Assembly: GCA_947363565.1 (NCBI GenBank)
Contig: CANAPP010000006.1
Span: 1-64,000 of the forward strand
Direction: 5' to 3'
DNA: 64,000 nucleotides
Source of the DNA: an uncultured Lachnospiraceae bacterium
GTDB taxonomy: Bacteria > Bacillota > Clostridia > Lachnospirales > Lachnospiraceae
Positions 16,985-25,424 of this stretch are shown here, piece after piece; positions within the stretch are counted from its first letter, which is position 1; each line of letters begins with the position of its first letter. The position numbers were made by a program, and so were the translations under genes. The notes under the pieces were generated by a model. That model had not been told where the DNA came from. It saw only the letters and a program-made list of their open reading frames with translations, and searched no databases.

Positions 16985-17013
16985 TTGCTTACTTCTTATC
17001 TTTGTGTTAAGAT
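16985..17013 (+). promoter_or_regulatory. Sigma-A promoter of the 85-aa gene
   Basis: TTGCTT (16985-16990), 17 bases, TAAGAT (17008-17013), in the gap to the divergent ABC operon. Confidence 0.55.
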
Positions 17014-17044
17014 AAAAAGACCAAAAATGAAAGGAATGGCCGCC

Positions 17045-17302
17045 ATGATCACTGCTCCCGGACTATCTGTCAATTTCTTAAAAAAAGAGGCTTATACCGG
17101 TTCCCACGCCGGAACCCGCTACTACTTATGCAGCGCAGGCGATACGCTTAAAGCCTGTATCTATCCTGAACCATGGTGCTTCGAGGCTACGCCCGAGGAG
17201 GATAAGACCTGGAGGGAATTCCCTTTTTCCGACGAAGGCTTAAAAAGCGCCACAGCGTGGATCAGTGCCGCTGCCGAAACCCATAGGCAGTCTCTCACAT
17301 AA
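17045..17302 (+). CDS. Hypothetical protein (85 aa)
   Basis: 85 residues, soluble: MITAPGLSVNFLKKEAYTGS..., GTRYYLCSAGDTLKACIYPE and FSDEGLKSATAWISAAAETH. I do not recognise a family. The ATG at 17045 is preceded nine bases away by aagga; an ATG at 17027 in the same frame has no ribosome site. A promoter lies upstream and a strong hairpin overlaps the stop region. The aromatic-rich segment CIYPEPWCFEATPEED suggests a small alpha/beta fold, but nothing can be said about function. Confidence 0.6.
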   Translation: MITAPGLSVNFLKKEAYTGSHAGTRYYLCSAGDTLKACIYPEPWCFEATPEEDKTWREFPFSDEGLKSATAWISAAAETHRQSLT

Positions 17303-17341
17303 AAATGGGAAATTCCTCCGGAATCCAGACGAATTTCCCAT
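17302..17341 (-). terminator. Hairpin between convergent genes
   Basis: 11-bp stem atgggaaattc/gaatttcccat (about 17304-17341). On the minus strand it is followed by a T run, so it ends the Na/Pi symporter transcript; it probably works in both directions. Confidence 0.7.
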
Positions 17342-17368
17342 GTAGGTCTTCTTTACATTTATGCTTTC

Positions 17369-19006
17369 TTAAAGTCCTTTCAATACCTCTTCCGCGATAT
17401 TCCTTGCGTGATCCGAGATACGCTCTAAACCTACCAGCGCATCAAGGAAGACAATTCCTGCCTCCGTATTGCACTGGTTGTCCGCAAGGCGGGCGATATG
17501 CTTCGTCCGGAGTCGGATCTCCAGCTCGTCGATCTTTGTCTCCTTCTCGATGACCTTAAGCGCCTTCTCCTGGCTGTTTTCCCTGAACGCTTCAACGGCA
17601 TACCGGTAGCTGTCTATCGTCTCCCCCATGATTTCTTCCATATGCGCCCGGGCAATATCGGAAAATGACACTTTCTTTTCCATCATCGTCTCCGCATACT
17701 CTGAGATATTTTCACAGTAATCGCTGACACGCTCAACATCCGAGAGAATCTGCAGAAGATGCGCCACTGTCTCATGCTCTCTTTCACTGATCTGCATGGT
17801 ACTAAGCTTCACCGCATAATCGGTGATCCCCGCGCAAAGCTTATCTACCGCAGCTTCGTCATCCCTGATCTGATCGATAGCGGCCTGCTCCTTGGTAAAT
17901 AAGATATTGCGCGCTGTCTCCATCGTCTCCATGACCAGCTCTCCCATACGGATCGCCTCATTGAGCGTAGACTGCAGGGCGATACCAGGCGTCTCCAGCA
18001 CACGCTCGTCTAAGAGGACCTTTGCTCTGTCCTGCTCATCCTCCCTGACATTGCCAATCTTCTTGGCAAGCTTGATGATCAGGTTTGATGCCGGGAACAA
18101 AAGCACTGTTGTACCCACATTAAAAATCGTATGGACCAAACTGATCTGGGTCTGGGAAATGGCTCCCACACCCGCCAGAGGATTCATCAGCTCAAAATAG
18201 ACGATCGCCACCGCACTGAATAACACCGTACCGATGATGTTGAACAGCAGATGCATAAGCGCCGCGGTCTTCGCGTTCTTCTTGGCACCGAGACTGGAAA
18301 GGACTGCCGTCACACAAGTACCGATATTCTGGCCCATGATAATGTATATGGCCGCGCTGAATGGCACAAGCCCCGCCGCCGCAAGACTCTGCAAGATTCC
18401 CACCGACGCGGACGAGCTCTGGATGATCGCGGTCACTACCGCGCCTGCCAGGATTCCCAGGACCGGACTCTGGCCGAGGACCACAAACATATTTACAAAG
18501 CCCTCATACTCCCGCAGCGGCTCTACCGCCTCCGACATCGTCGTGATCCCGATGAACAGAAGGCCGAAGCCGATAATGATGCTGGAGATATCCTTGGCCG
18601 AGCGCCTTTTCCCCGTCAGCATCACGATAACACCGGAGATCACCGCCACCGGAGCAAGCTTCGACGGGCTTAAAAACTCCGCCCACTCTACGGAAGAGAC
18701 GAGCCATCCGGTCACCGTCGTACCGATATTGGCGCCCATGATAACGCCCATCGCCTGGGCAAGGTTCATCAGTCCCGCATTGACAAATCCGACGACCATG
18801 ACCGTCGTCGCAGACGAACTCTGGATCACCGCCGTGATGGCCGCACCCAGAAGCACGCCTAAGAACTTATTCTTTGTCAAAATCTCAAGCAGCGATTTCA
18901 TCCGGTTCCCCGCCGCATTCTCAAGCCCCTGCGCCATGATCTGCATACCATAGATGAACATCCCAAGTCCGCCTGCAAATGGTATGATAATATTTACGTA
19001 TTCCAT
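17369..19006 (-). CDS. Na+/phosphate cotransporter with C-terminal PhoU-like domain
   Basis: 545 residues. The membrane half (1-310) has the duplicated signature of the PNaS family: AVIQSSSATTVMVVGFVNAG and AIIQSSSASVGILQSLAAAG, with a first helix IIIPFAGGLGMFIYGMQIMA. Residues about 340-545 form a cytoplasmic PhoU-like helical domain (MEEIMGETIDSYRYAVEAF). The protein takes up phosphate with sodium, or exports it in some relatives. ATG start with gggagg. It is downstream of the spoVA operon on the same strand, with a terminator hairpin in between and only 44 bases left for a private promoter. Confidence 0.92.
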   Translation of the reverse strand: MEYVNIIIPFAGGLGMFIYGMQIMAQGLENAAGNRMKSLLEILTKNKFLGVLLGAAITAVIQSSSATTVMVVGFVNAGLMNLAQAMGVIMGANIGTTVTGWLVSSVEWAEFLSPSKLAPVAVISGVIVMLTGKRRSAKDISSIIIGFGLLFIGITTMSEAVEPLREYEGFVNMFVVLGQSPVLGILAGAVVTAIIQSSSASVGILQSLAAAGLVPFSAAIYIIMGQNIGTCVTAVLSSLGAKKNAKTAALMHLLFNIIGTVLFSAVAIVYFELMNPLAGVGAISQTQISLVHTIFNVGTTVLLFPASNLIIKLAKKIGNVREDEQDRAKVLLDERVLETPGIALQSTLNEAIRMGELVMETMETARNILFTKEQAAIDQIRDDEAAVDKLCAGITDYAVKLSTMQISEREHETVAHLLQILSDVERVSDYCENISEYAETMMEKKVSFSDIARAHMEEIMGETIDSYRYAVEAFRENSQEKALKVIEKETKIDELEIRLRTKHIARLADNQCNTEAGIVFLDALVGLERISDHARNIAEEVLKGL

Positions 19007-19050
19007 TGATTTCCTCCCATGTATTCATCTGACAGTTACCGCCCGGCCAT

Positions 19051-19098
19051 AAAAAAGCCGCTCATGACCAGACTAATCTCACAATATCATGCAGCGGC
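19051..19098 (-). terminator. Intrinsic terminator of the spoVA operon
   Basis: Minus-strand stem gccgctgcatga/tcatgagcggc followed by six T. It lies about 90 bases after the spoVAE stop and 44 bases before the Na/Pi symporter start. Confidence 0.75.
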
Positions 19099-19189
19099 AG
19101 TGAAAACAATATGCAATTATAGCTGATAATTTACAGTCATTTTTATCTTTGCTTGTCAATTATCCACAATCTTAACACAGCCATAACTT

Positions 19190-19546
19190 TTATTTCTTCA
19201 TTTTCGGCTCGCTGATCAGCGATGCCAGATAGCCGAACACAAGCGCCGCCGAGATTCCCACCGCGCTTGCCTTGAAGCCGCCTAAGAAGATGCCGATAAA
19301 GCCTTCCTTATCCACCGCCTCCTTAACACCTTTCCACAGGAGATTCCCGAATCCTGCCAGCGGCACGCTCGCCCCCGCCCCCGCGTAATCCTGGAGCGGC
19401 TGGTAGATGTGAAGCGCTCCAAGGACAGCTCCGGTGCAAACTAAAAGCACCATCACTCTTCCCGGCATAAGCTTTGTACGGTCCAATAAAATCTGCGCCA
19501 GCGCACAGATAAGCCCTCCGACCCAGAATGCGTTGATATAGTCCAT
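19190..19546 (-). CDS. spoVAE: Stage V sporulation protein AE
   Basis: 118 residues, membrane protein with the family pattern MDYINAFWVGGLICALAQILLDRTKLMPG, YAGAGASVPLAGFGNLLWKG and GGFKASAVGISAALVFGYL. It corresponds to SpoVAEb of Bacillus and, with SpoVAC and SpoVAD, forms the channel that loads dipicolinic acid into the forespore and releases it at germination. I start at ATG 19546 with a gaggggg site; the longer frame overlaps spoVAD without reason. It is the last gene of the spoVA operon. SpoVAEa and SpoVAF are absent here. Confidence 0.95.
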   Translation of the reverse strand: MDYINAFWVGGLICALAQILLDRTKLMPGRVMVLLVCTGAVLGALHIYQPLQDYAGAGASVPLAGFGNLLWKGVKEAVDKEGFIGIFLGGFKASAVGISAALVFGYLASLISEPKMKK

Positions 19547-19601
19547 ATCTGTTTCCCCCTCTCTATAATCCTTTTCAAGTATAATGCTCTGGCCCGCAAA
19601 A

Positions 19602-20606
19602 TCAGCAATGCTCCAGCACGATTCCATGGGCGATCCCCGGCACGCTCGCGCCTTCATTGAAGCTCACCGTGGACATGAGCGCGCCTGTGGGGACGAACAG
19701 CACTCTCTTCCACTCGCCCCGCTCTAATTTGGGCAGCACGTAAGATGACAGCACCGATGCCGCACAGCCGCAGCCGCTTCCCCCGGCGTGGGTATCCTGC
19801 TTGTTCTGGTCGAAGATCATCATGCCGCAATCGATATGGTTCTTCTTAATATCTATCTCTTTTCCCCTCATCAGATCAAACAGGATGCTCTGCCCCACAT
19901 AGCCCAGATCCCCGGTGATGATCCGGCTGTAATCATCCGGCTCCCTGCCGAAATCCTTAAGATTCCTCTCGACCGTATCTGCCGCTGCCGGCGCCATGCA
20001 CGCGCCCATATTCTGGGAATCCTTCAGGCCGAAGTCAACAATTTTCCCTACCGTTATCCCGGTGATCCTTACATGGCTCCGCTTTTTCCCTACCAGAAAT
20101 GCGCCACTCCCGGTCACCGTCCACTGGGCCGACAACGGCCGTTGGTTAGCATAGCTTAAGGGAAAGCGGAACTCCTTTTCCGCACTTCCGAAATGGCTTG
20201 AAGTCACGGCCAGCATATAATCCCCGTATCCTGCCGCCACACTCATGGATGCAAGGGCCAGCGCCTCCCCGGAAGTGGAGCACGCCCCGAAAAGTCCGAA
20301 CATGGGGATCCCGAACTGCTCGACCCCGAGAGAAGTCGCGATTCCCTGCCTAAGCAGATCCCCGCCAAATAAAAATCTTACGTCCTCTTTGTCAATATGC
20401 GCCTTTCCCATGGCCAAAAGGCAAGCCTCTTTCTGCATGGTGCTCTCTGCCGCCTCCCACGTATCCTCCCCAAAAAGATTCTCCGTCTCTACCATGTCAA
20501 ACATCTTTCCCAGCGGCCCCTCGCCCTCTTTCTTCCCGACGACGGACGCGCTCGACACCACATAAGGTGACTGTTCAAATGCAATACTCTGTAATCCCTG
20601 TGTCAT
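19602..20606 (-). CDS. spoVAD: Stage V sporulation protein AD
   Basis: 334 residues, thiolase-like fold as in all SpoVAD proteins: SPYVVSSASVVGKKEGEGPLG near the start, FGGDLLRQGIATSL, GLFGACSTSGEALALASM and a late HAGGSGCGCAASVL. It binds dipicolinic acid on the outer face of the spore inner membrane and works with SpoVAC and SpoVAE. Length equals Bacillus SpoVAD. Gap to spoVAE is 55 bases. Confidence 0.97.
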   Translation of the reverse strand: MTQGLQSIAFEQSPYVVSSASVVGKKEGEGPLGKMFDMVETENLFGEDTWEAAESTMQKEACLLAMGKAHIDKEDVRFLFGGDLLRQGIATSLGVEQFGIPMFGLFGACSTSGEALALASMSVAAGYGDYMLAVTSSHFGSAEKEFRFPLSYANQRPLSAQWTVTGSGAFLVGKKRSHVRITGITVGKIVDFGLKDSQNMGACMAPAAADTVERNLKDFGREPDDYSRIITGDLGYVGQSILFDLMRGKEIDIKKNHIDCGMMIFDQNKQDTHAGGSGCGCAASVLSSYVLPKLERGEWKRVLFVPTGALMSTVSFNEGASVPGIAHGIVLEHC

Positions 20607-20633
20607 AATCTACTGTACCTGCCTTTTCCATGA

Positions 20634-21092
20634 TTAAACTATTCCCGCGATCTTCCCGATCCAGTACAAAAGCCCAAGCACCCAGCTTGTGAATACCCCG
20701 TATAAGATCACCGGTCCCGCGATGGTAAAGATCTTGCAGCCGATCCCCATGACCTGCCCTTCCTTCTGAAACTCGATGGCCGGCGCCGCCACGGAATTGG
20801 CAAATCCGGTAATCGGAACCAGCGCTCCTGCGCCGCCCCATTTCGCTATCCTGGGATAGACATTGAGCGCGGTCAGGACGACGCTTAATAAAATCAGGAT
20901 CATCGAAGTCCATCCCCCGCTTATATCCTTATCAAGCCCCATCTTCTCACAATAATTCAAAATCCCCTGCCCGATCACGCAGATGATGCCTCCCGTGATA
21001 AATGCTTTTGTCATATTCACCGGAAGATTGTGCACCGGCGTCTTCCTCTTCACATAATTTTCGTATGCTTCCTGCTGTTTTTTTCTGTCCAC
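20634..21092 (-). CDS. spoVAC: Stage V sporulation protein AC
   Basis: 152 residues. After a charged N terminus (DRKKQQEAYENYVKRKTP) come four to five membrane segments with AFITGGIICVIGQGILNYC and WGGAGALVPITGFANSVAAP, hallmarks of SpoVAC, which is the mechanosensitive channel subunit for dipicolinate. The start is GTG at 21092, eight bases after aaggag; an upstream TTG in frame would consume this site. Confidence 0.95.
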   Translation of the reverse strand: MDRKKQQEAYENYVKRKTPVHNLPVNMTKAFITGGIICVIGQGILNYCEKMGLDKDISGGWTSMILILLSVVLTALNVYPRIAKWGGAGALVPITGFANSVAAPAIEFQKEGQVMGIGCKIFTIAGPVILYGVFTSWVLGLLYWIGKIAGIV

Positions 21093-21155
21093 TCTGCTCT
21101 CTCCTTCCAAGCTTTTTCATCACTTCCCGCCGGGATAACCGGCGACATTACCCGT

Positions 21156-21572
21156 CTACCATCCCCGGTAGAAGAAGATCAGCGCACCGATCCCTTTACC
21201 CAGAGCCATGGCAGCGATCAGATAAGGAATGCACCTGATCAGCTTTGCACGACGGATAAATATGGGAAATACATTCAGGATCTCCGCCAGCGCCATGGAC
21301 CAGCACCCCACGAAAATCCCCGCAAAGATACCAAATAACGCAAGGAGCACGCTGCCACCCGGTATAGAAACATGGTATACCCAGAATATATTTCCAAGCA
21401 TCCCCCCAAGCGCCACGCTGTCTTCATAAAGAAGAATGTGCTCTCCCGTATGTGTGCGGTCGGCAAAATCCGAGATAACCCCCAACCCGATAATGAAGGA
21501 AAAAAGACCTGCCGCCACTGCCAGACCCGCGCTAAGTCCGAGAATTGCCAGAACGATCTGAGCTGCCCACAT
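21156..21572 (-). CDS. spoVAB: Stage V sporulation protein AB
   Basis: 138 residues, four membrane segments: VLAILGLSAGLAVAAGLFSF, LGGMLGNIFWVYHV, LALFGIFAGIFVGCWSMAL and CIPYLIAAMALGKGIGALI. This is the SpoVAB family, required with SpoVAA for spore maturation in Bacillus, though its exact part in dipicolinate movement is unknown. The start overlaps spoVAA by 41 bases, with an aagga site inside that gene, a sign of translational coupling. Confidence 0.93.
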   Translation of the reverse strand: MWAAQIVLAILGLSAGLAVAAGLFSFIIGLGVISDFADRTHTGEHILLYEDSVALGGMLGNIFWVYHVSIPGGSVLLALFGIFAGIFVGCWSMALAEILNVFPIFIRRAKLIRCIPYLIAAMALGKGIGALIFFYRGW

Positions 21573-22209
21573 CCAGTTCCTTCCCCTTCCGCGAGAAATC
21601 TTCGATCAGCGTCGTCTGGATGTCATTCTCATACAGACGCATCTCTACCTCCATCGGTGTCGGGTCCACCGTGAATTTCTTTTTGCCAAAATGGTTGAAA
21701 AATGTAAGGATCCCAATGATCACCCCGATGCTGTACGTAATCTCGAGCACAGTAAAGCCGGAACTTTCTGCTCCGGTGAGACTTTCATAGATCTGCCCGA
21801 ACATCTTGGTCACATCGACATCATTGTTAAACGCCATCATCGAAAACGCGGCGCCGCAAAACGTAATGACAACCACAAAGAAAGTTTTTATCCAGTGGAC
21901 GAACTGCCCTGCTGTCCGCTGTTCCTCTAAGGTTACGATAAAGTCCTGTTCGCCTACGCTCTCAACATCTGCGTTCGGATATACTTCATGGATACACGCG
22001 ATCACCTTGAGAATTGATACAGAAGTGCGGTTCTGCTTCTTTTTTTTATCTGTATCGTGGAATTTAAGCAGCTTTAATGTCTTTACCCTGGAAGTGACAG
22101 AGGAGTTGGCGCACTCGACCTTTACAACGTCACCGATGGTCACATCCGGCTTTGTCACTTCGGTATTGCGGTCCGCCTTGATATAGATCGTATCACTGCC
22201 CGAAGCCAT
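21532..22209 (-). CDS. spoVAA: Stage V sporulation protein AA
   Basis: 225 residues. Soluble N-terminal domain (about 1-95: DTIYIKADRNTEVTKPDVTI, VIACIHEVYPNADVESVGEQ) followed by two membrane segments (FFVVVITFCGAAFSMMAF and FTVLEITYSIGVIIGILTFF) and a basic tail. It matches SpoVAA. ATG at 22209 with ggggagg; it overlaps the preceding 66-aa gene by 17 bases. Confidence 0.92.
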   Translation of the reverse strand: MASGSDTIYIKADRNTEVTKPDVTIGDVVKVECANSSVTSRVKTLKLLKFHDTDKKKKQNRTSVSILKVIACIHEVYPNADVESVGEQDFIVTLEEQRTAGQFVHWIKTFFVVVITFCGAAFSMMAFNNDVDVTKMFGQIYESLTGAESSGFTVLEITYSIGVIIGILTFFNHFGKKKFTVDPTPMEVEMRLYENDIQTTLIEDFSRKGKELDVGSSDRSGNSRT

Positions 22210-22393
22210 ATAAGCCTCCCCTGTCCGCAGCCGACGCAGTCTTGAACTCACATTCTGTCTGCCTGACCAGTGTTCCTTCGCTCATGTTCCTGCTCTTTTT
22301 CACATCGCCGAAATAATAGATCAGCCCGATGATGACGGCTGCCGCCACCACTACCGCCAGACAGAGCCTGAGCTTTTTTCTTGCTTCTTCCAT
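22193..22393 (-). CDS. Small forespore membrane protein heading the spoVA operon (66 aa, unrecognised)
   Basis: 66 residues: basic N terminus MEEARKKLRL, one membrane helix CLAVVVAAAVIIGLIYYFG, then a polar tail with the single Cys in RQTECEFKTASAADRGGLYG. I know no named family. The ATG has a ggaaggtg site. It lies between sigF and spoVAA, overlaps spoVAA by 17 bases (coupled translation), and starts directly behind a sigma-G consensus promoter. Position and control make it a candidate additional component of the SpoVA dipicolinate system or a forespore inner-membrane protein. Absence from Bacillus spoVA is from memory. Confidence 0.75.
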   Translation of the reverse strand: MEEARKKLRLCLAVVVAAAVIIGLIYYFGDVKKSRNMSEGTLVRQTECEFKTASAADRGGLYGFGQ

Positions 22394-22419
22394 ACTGACA
22401 CCTTCCTTTGTTTTTCTGT

Positions 22420-22448
22420 TAGTATGCTGCTTTTCGCTTAAAATATAC
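22420..22448 (-). promoter_or_regulatory. Sigma-G-type forespore promoter of the spoVA operon
   Basis: Minus strand GTATA (22444-22448), 17 bases, CATACTA (22420-22426). Both boxes satisfy the B. subtilis sigma-G consensus (GHATR, N17-18, CATNHTA). It is placed about 27 bases before the 66-aa gene, in the gap after sigF, matching known sigma-G control of spoVA. Confidence 0.75.
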
Positions 22449-22461
22449 ACAAAGAAAACCG

Positions 22462-23175
22462 TCAGATTTTTTCACGCATTTGTTTTAAAATTCTCTTTTC
22501 CATTCTGGATACCTGTACCTGGGAGATGCCAAGTTCTTCCCCCACCTGCGTCTGGGTGCGGTTCGCAAAATACCGGAGATAGATGAGCTGGCGCTCCTTT
22601 GCATCCAGGGACATGAGAAGATTCCCAAGTACCATATGGTCTACGATTCTTTCCTCCTGGCCCTCCTGCCCCGGAAGCTTGTCCATCAGCCGGATTTCCT
22701 GCCCGTCCGTCTGATAAATAGACTTTTGCAGCGACTCGATGTCGCCGCTTGCCTCCATCGCCATCGTAAGTTCTTCCGTGGATACACAAAGCTCATCGGC
22801 AATCTCCGTAACAGACGGCTCTCTCCCGAGAGCCTCCTGGAGCTTTTCCTGGCAGAGATAGGCTTTATACGCCAGTTCCTTTAAAGAGCGGCTGACTTTG
22901 ATCATCCCGTCGTCCCGGAGGAATCTTTTAATCTCCCCGGAGATCATCGGGACGGCATAGGTGGAGAATTTCACGTCGTAATCCAGATTGAACTTATCGA
23001 TTGCTTTTAAAAGCCCGATACTGCCGATCTGGAACAGATCATCAGCCTCCGCCCCACGGTTCATAAAACGCTTGACAATACACCAGACTAATCCCGCATT
23101 CTCCTCCACCAGCTGTGCCCTTGCTTCTTCATCCCCTTCGTGAGACTTCCGAATTAAAGCGATTGTGCGGTCCAT
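22462..23175 (-). CDS. sigF: RNA polymerase sporulation sigma factor SigF
   Basis: 237 residues, with region 2 (LVEENAGLVWCIVKRFMNRG, ADDLFQIGSIGLLKAIDKFN, KFSTYAVPMISGEIKRFLRD), region 3 (REPSVTEIADELCVSTEEL) and region 4 (ERQLIYLRYFANRTQTQVGEELGISQVQVSRMEKRIL). The order spoIIAA-spoIIAB-sigF identifies it as the first forespore sigma factor and not sigma-B or -G. It overlaps spoIIAB by 22 bases. Confidence 0.97.
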   Translation of the reverse strand: MDRTIALIRKSHEGDEEARAQLVEENAGLVWCIVKRFMNRGAEADDLFQIGSIGLLKAIDKFNLDYDVKFSTYAVPMISGEIKRFLRDDGMIKVSRSLKELAYKAYLCQEKLQEALGREPSVTEIADELCVSTEELTMAMEASGDIESLQKSIYQTDGQEIRLMDKLPGQEGQEERIVDHMVLGNLLMSLDAKERQLIYLRYFANRTQTQVGEELGISQVQVSRMEKRILKQMREKI

Positions 23176-23609
23176 AATCTCCGTCCTTTACCGATTGTTT
23201 TTTCCATCTTCACAACAGTTCCCTTCCCCGGTTCAGACTCTACCTCAAGCTTATCCATGAACGCCTCCATAAAGGAAAATCCCATACCTGAGCGCTCAAG
23301 CTCCGGTTTGCTGGTAAAAAGTGGCTCCATCGCCTGTTTGATATCCTCAATCCCCTTCCCCTCGTCCCTGACCTTTAGGTAAAGGGTCTGCCCCGACGTA
23401 CGGCAGCTGATATAGATATTATGTACTTCATTTTCATAGCCATGGATAATGGCGTTGGTCACCGCCTCGGACACTGCGGTCTTTACGTCGGATACTTCCT
23501 CCACCGTCGGGTTCAGGGAGGTCATAAACGAAGCCACCGTCACCCGGGCAAACGACTCGTTGGACGAGCGGCTGTCAAAGATTACCTGCATTTCATTCGT
23601 GTTTTCCAT
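23154..23609 (-). CDS. spoIIAB: Anti-sigma F factor SpoIIAB (serine protein kinase)
   Basis: 151 residues, GHKL ATPase fold: N box VKTAVSEAVTNAIIHGYEN, G1 box KVRDEGKGIEDI, G2 box RSGMGFSFMEAFMD. It holds sigma-F inactive and phosphorylates SpoIIAA. Length slightly exceeds Bacillus SpoIIAB (146). It abuts spoIIAA directly. Confidence 0.97.
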   Translation of the reverse strand: MENTNEMQVIFDSRSSNESFARVTVASFMTSLNPTVEEVSDVKTAVSEAVTNAIIHGYENEVHNIYISCRTSGQTLYLKVRDEGKGIEDIKQAMEPLFTSKPELERSGMGFSFMEAFMDKLEVESEPGKGTVVKMEKTIGKGRRLWTAQSL

Positions 23610-23921
23610 CTAATTATCCTCCTCATAGATCTGCATTATTTTTGTCACTCCGGACATCGTCAATATTTTTTTCATTCTCTCGCCTACATGCACTGCGCAC
23701 ACTTCCCCGCCCAGCATATAGATCCTCCGGTATCTTCCCATGATTACCCCAATTCCTGAACTGTCCATAAAATCTGTCTCCTTAAAATCAAAAATGACAT
23801 AACGGATATGGTTCCTCTCTATCAGATGATCCGACTCCTTCCTCAATTCTTCCGAATTGTGATGGTCAATCTCTCTGGGCAGAAAAATCGTCAGGCAATT
23901 TTCCTGAACCTGATACTTCAT
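23610..23921 (-). CDS. spoIIAA: Anti-sigma F factor antagonist SpoIIAA
   Basis: 103 residues, STAS domain. The phosphoacceptor segment ETDFMDSSGIGVIMGRY places the phosphorylated serine at S54 (equivalent to Ser58 of Bacillus). Unphosphorylated protein frees sigma-F from SpoIIAB in the forespore. ATG with aaggaggga. First gene of the spoIIA operon. Confidence 0.97.
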   Translation of the reverse strand: MKYQVQENCLTIFLPREIDHHNSEELRKESDHLIERNHIRYVIFDFKETDFMDSSGIGVIMGRYRRIYMLGGEVCAVHVGERMKKILTMSGVTKIMQIYEEDN

Positions 23922-23951
23922 ATATTCCCTCCTTCATATTTTTAGATATAG

Positions 23952-23982
23952 AAAAAGGATATGCTCTCTTTGCATACCCTTT
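23952..23982 (-). terminator. Intrinsic terminator of the valS-TPR operon
   Basis: Minus-strand stem gggtatgc/gcatatcc with a 7-base loop and five T, directly after the TPR gene. Only about 30 bases remain before the spoIIAA start, so the spoIIA promoter must overlap it. A weak sigma-H-like AGGAAGT (23998-24004) with GAAAA about 13 bases on is a low-confidence candidate. Confidence 0.7.
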
Positions 23983-24011
23983 TCTTTCGTATAATATACT
24001 TCCTGCGATGT

Positions 24012-25397
24012 TCAATTGTCATCCTGGCCGCTCTGGCCTTTTTTCTCTTTTGTCCCTTTACTGTCGTTCTGCCCGTCCAGCGCTTTCTGCGCCTTCTGGG
24101 ATGCCTCTTTGCCCTTATACTTTTGCACCAGCCTCTGATAGCGGATGTTTGCTTTATCCTGCTCTCCCTTTTTTTCAAAGGTCTGTGCCAGAAGCAGCAG
24201 CGCGTTCCCGTCCTGATAGCCTTCATTCATCTTCACAACCTTCTCAAGGCTGCTGATCGCCCCGTCATAATCCCTGGCGTCGAACTCGTCTTTCGCCGTC
24301 TTATAAAGCTTCTCGCACATCCGGGGAAACAGTGCATCCGCCACCTCATCATACCGCTTCTTCCCAGCCTTTCCAAGAGAATCCGGCGACACCTTAAGGA
24401 TCTGCTCTAACATCTCCTTATCGCTCATATCCTCCGCCGACACATGCCTAGCAATGTCTAGGACGATCTCATAGCTTTCCTGGGTGGACGCCGACTGCGC
24501 CTTCAGGTCCTCGCTCTCCTCGCTGTTGGCCCGGTACTCCTCAAGTTCTGTCTTAAGGGCGCTGATCTGCGCCTCCTGGGTAGCGATCCTATCGCTAAAG
24601 GAAACGACCCGCTCATTGAGCTTTTTCTGCCTGCCTACCGACACTGCGGGCATGATCAGAAACCACATGACTGCAGCGCCCACAAGTACGCCGACCGCGA
24701 TATTTAAAAATGTATGAAGCCCCGAGTTCTCCTTAAACACCGAAGATGCCGGCTGGATAATGGTCTCATTACCGATATTGTAAGTGACGGTCTGCTCTTG
24801 CCTTGCCTCCTCGCCCTTGCCTCTGTCCCTGGCCCGGCTGGGGCGCGACTTTCTGATCTGGGTGATCTCGTGCATGTACCTGAGCGTGATCTCATCCGTC
24901 GTATCCAGCTTGTGCGCCGTCCTGAGTTCCTTTCTTGCAGCCGAAAACTGCTCTGTCTGTATATACAGAAGCGCTAAAAGCTGGTGTGCTTTTACGTAGG
25001 ACGGATGAGCCGCGATCGCCTTCTTCAACTGGATGATCGCCAGGTCCTCACCGTTCTGCCCCGCAAGCTCGATACTCTGGTTAAAAAGCTTCACCGCCTG
25101 GTTGATGCTCTCAAGCTCGCCCGGAACCTCCTGTATCCTGCCGATAAAATCATCGGCAATATTGTCCTCCGCCTGGAAATTCTTGCTGAGTATCCACTCC
25201 ACAAGTGCCTCGACCACATCCCCCCTGCCGTAATAGACAAGCCCCAGAAGATTTCTCGCAGCGATATTCTCCCTGTTGTACTGCAGACTTCGCCGAAGAG
25301 ACGTTACCGCCCCGCTCATGTCGCGGATATTTGCTTTCTTCAGACCATCATTATACCAGTAGTTGGACTGGTACATCAGCTTTGTTGTATATTCCAT
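24012..25397 (-). CDS. Tetratricopeptide-repeat membrane protein
   Basis: 461 residues. N-terminal cytoplasmic TPR units (about 12-190: NWYNDGLKKA-like WYNDGLKKANIRDMSGAVTS, LLALLYIQTEQFSAARKELR), one membrane helix (about 233-255, TFLNIAVGVLVGAAVMWFLI), a coiled coil (VVSFSDRIATQEAQISALKT), then extracellular TPR-like repeats (LEKVVKMNEGYQDGNALLLL) and a Lys/Gln/Asp-rich tail. The architecture suggests an envelope scaffold. Function unknown. It is the last gene of the valS operon, 27 bases after the 44-aa gene. Confidence 0.8.
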   Translation of the reverse strand: MEYTTKLMYQSNYWYNDGLKKANIRDMSGAVTSLRRSLQYNRENIAARNLLGLVYYGRGDVVEALVEWILSKNFQAEDNIADDFIGRIQEVPGELESINQAVKLFNQSIELAGQNGEDLAIIQLKKAIAAHPSYVKAHQLLALLYIQTEQFSAARKELRTAHKLDTTDEITLRYMHEITQIRKSRPSRARDRGKGEEARQEQTVTYNIGNETIIQPASSVFKENSGLHTFLNIAVGVLVGAAVMWFLIMPAVSVGRQKKLNERVVSFSDRIATQEAQISALKTELEEYRANSEESEDLKAQSASTQESYEIVLDIARHVSAEDMSDKEMLEQILKVSPDSLGKAGKKRYDEVADALFPRMCEKLYKTAKDEFDARDYDGAISSLEKVVKMNEGYQDGNALLLLAQTFEKKGEQDKANIRYQRLVQKYKGKEASQKAQKALDGQNDSKGTKEKKGQSGQDDN

Positions 25398-25424
25398 AGA
25401 CTATATAACCTCTTTTTATCTCCG

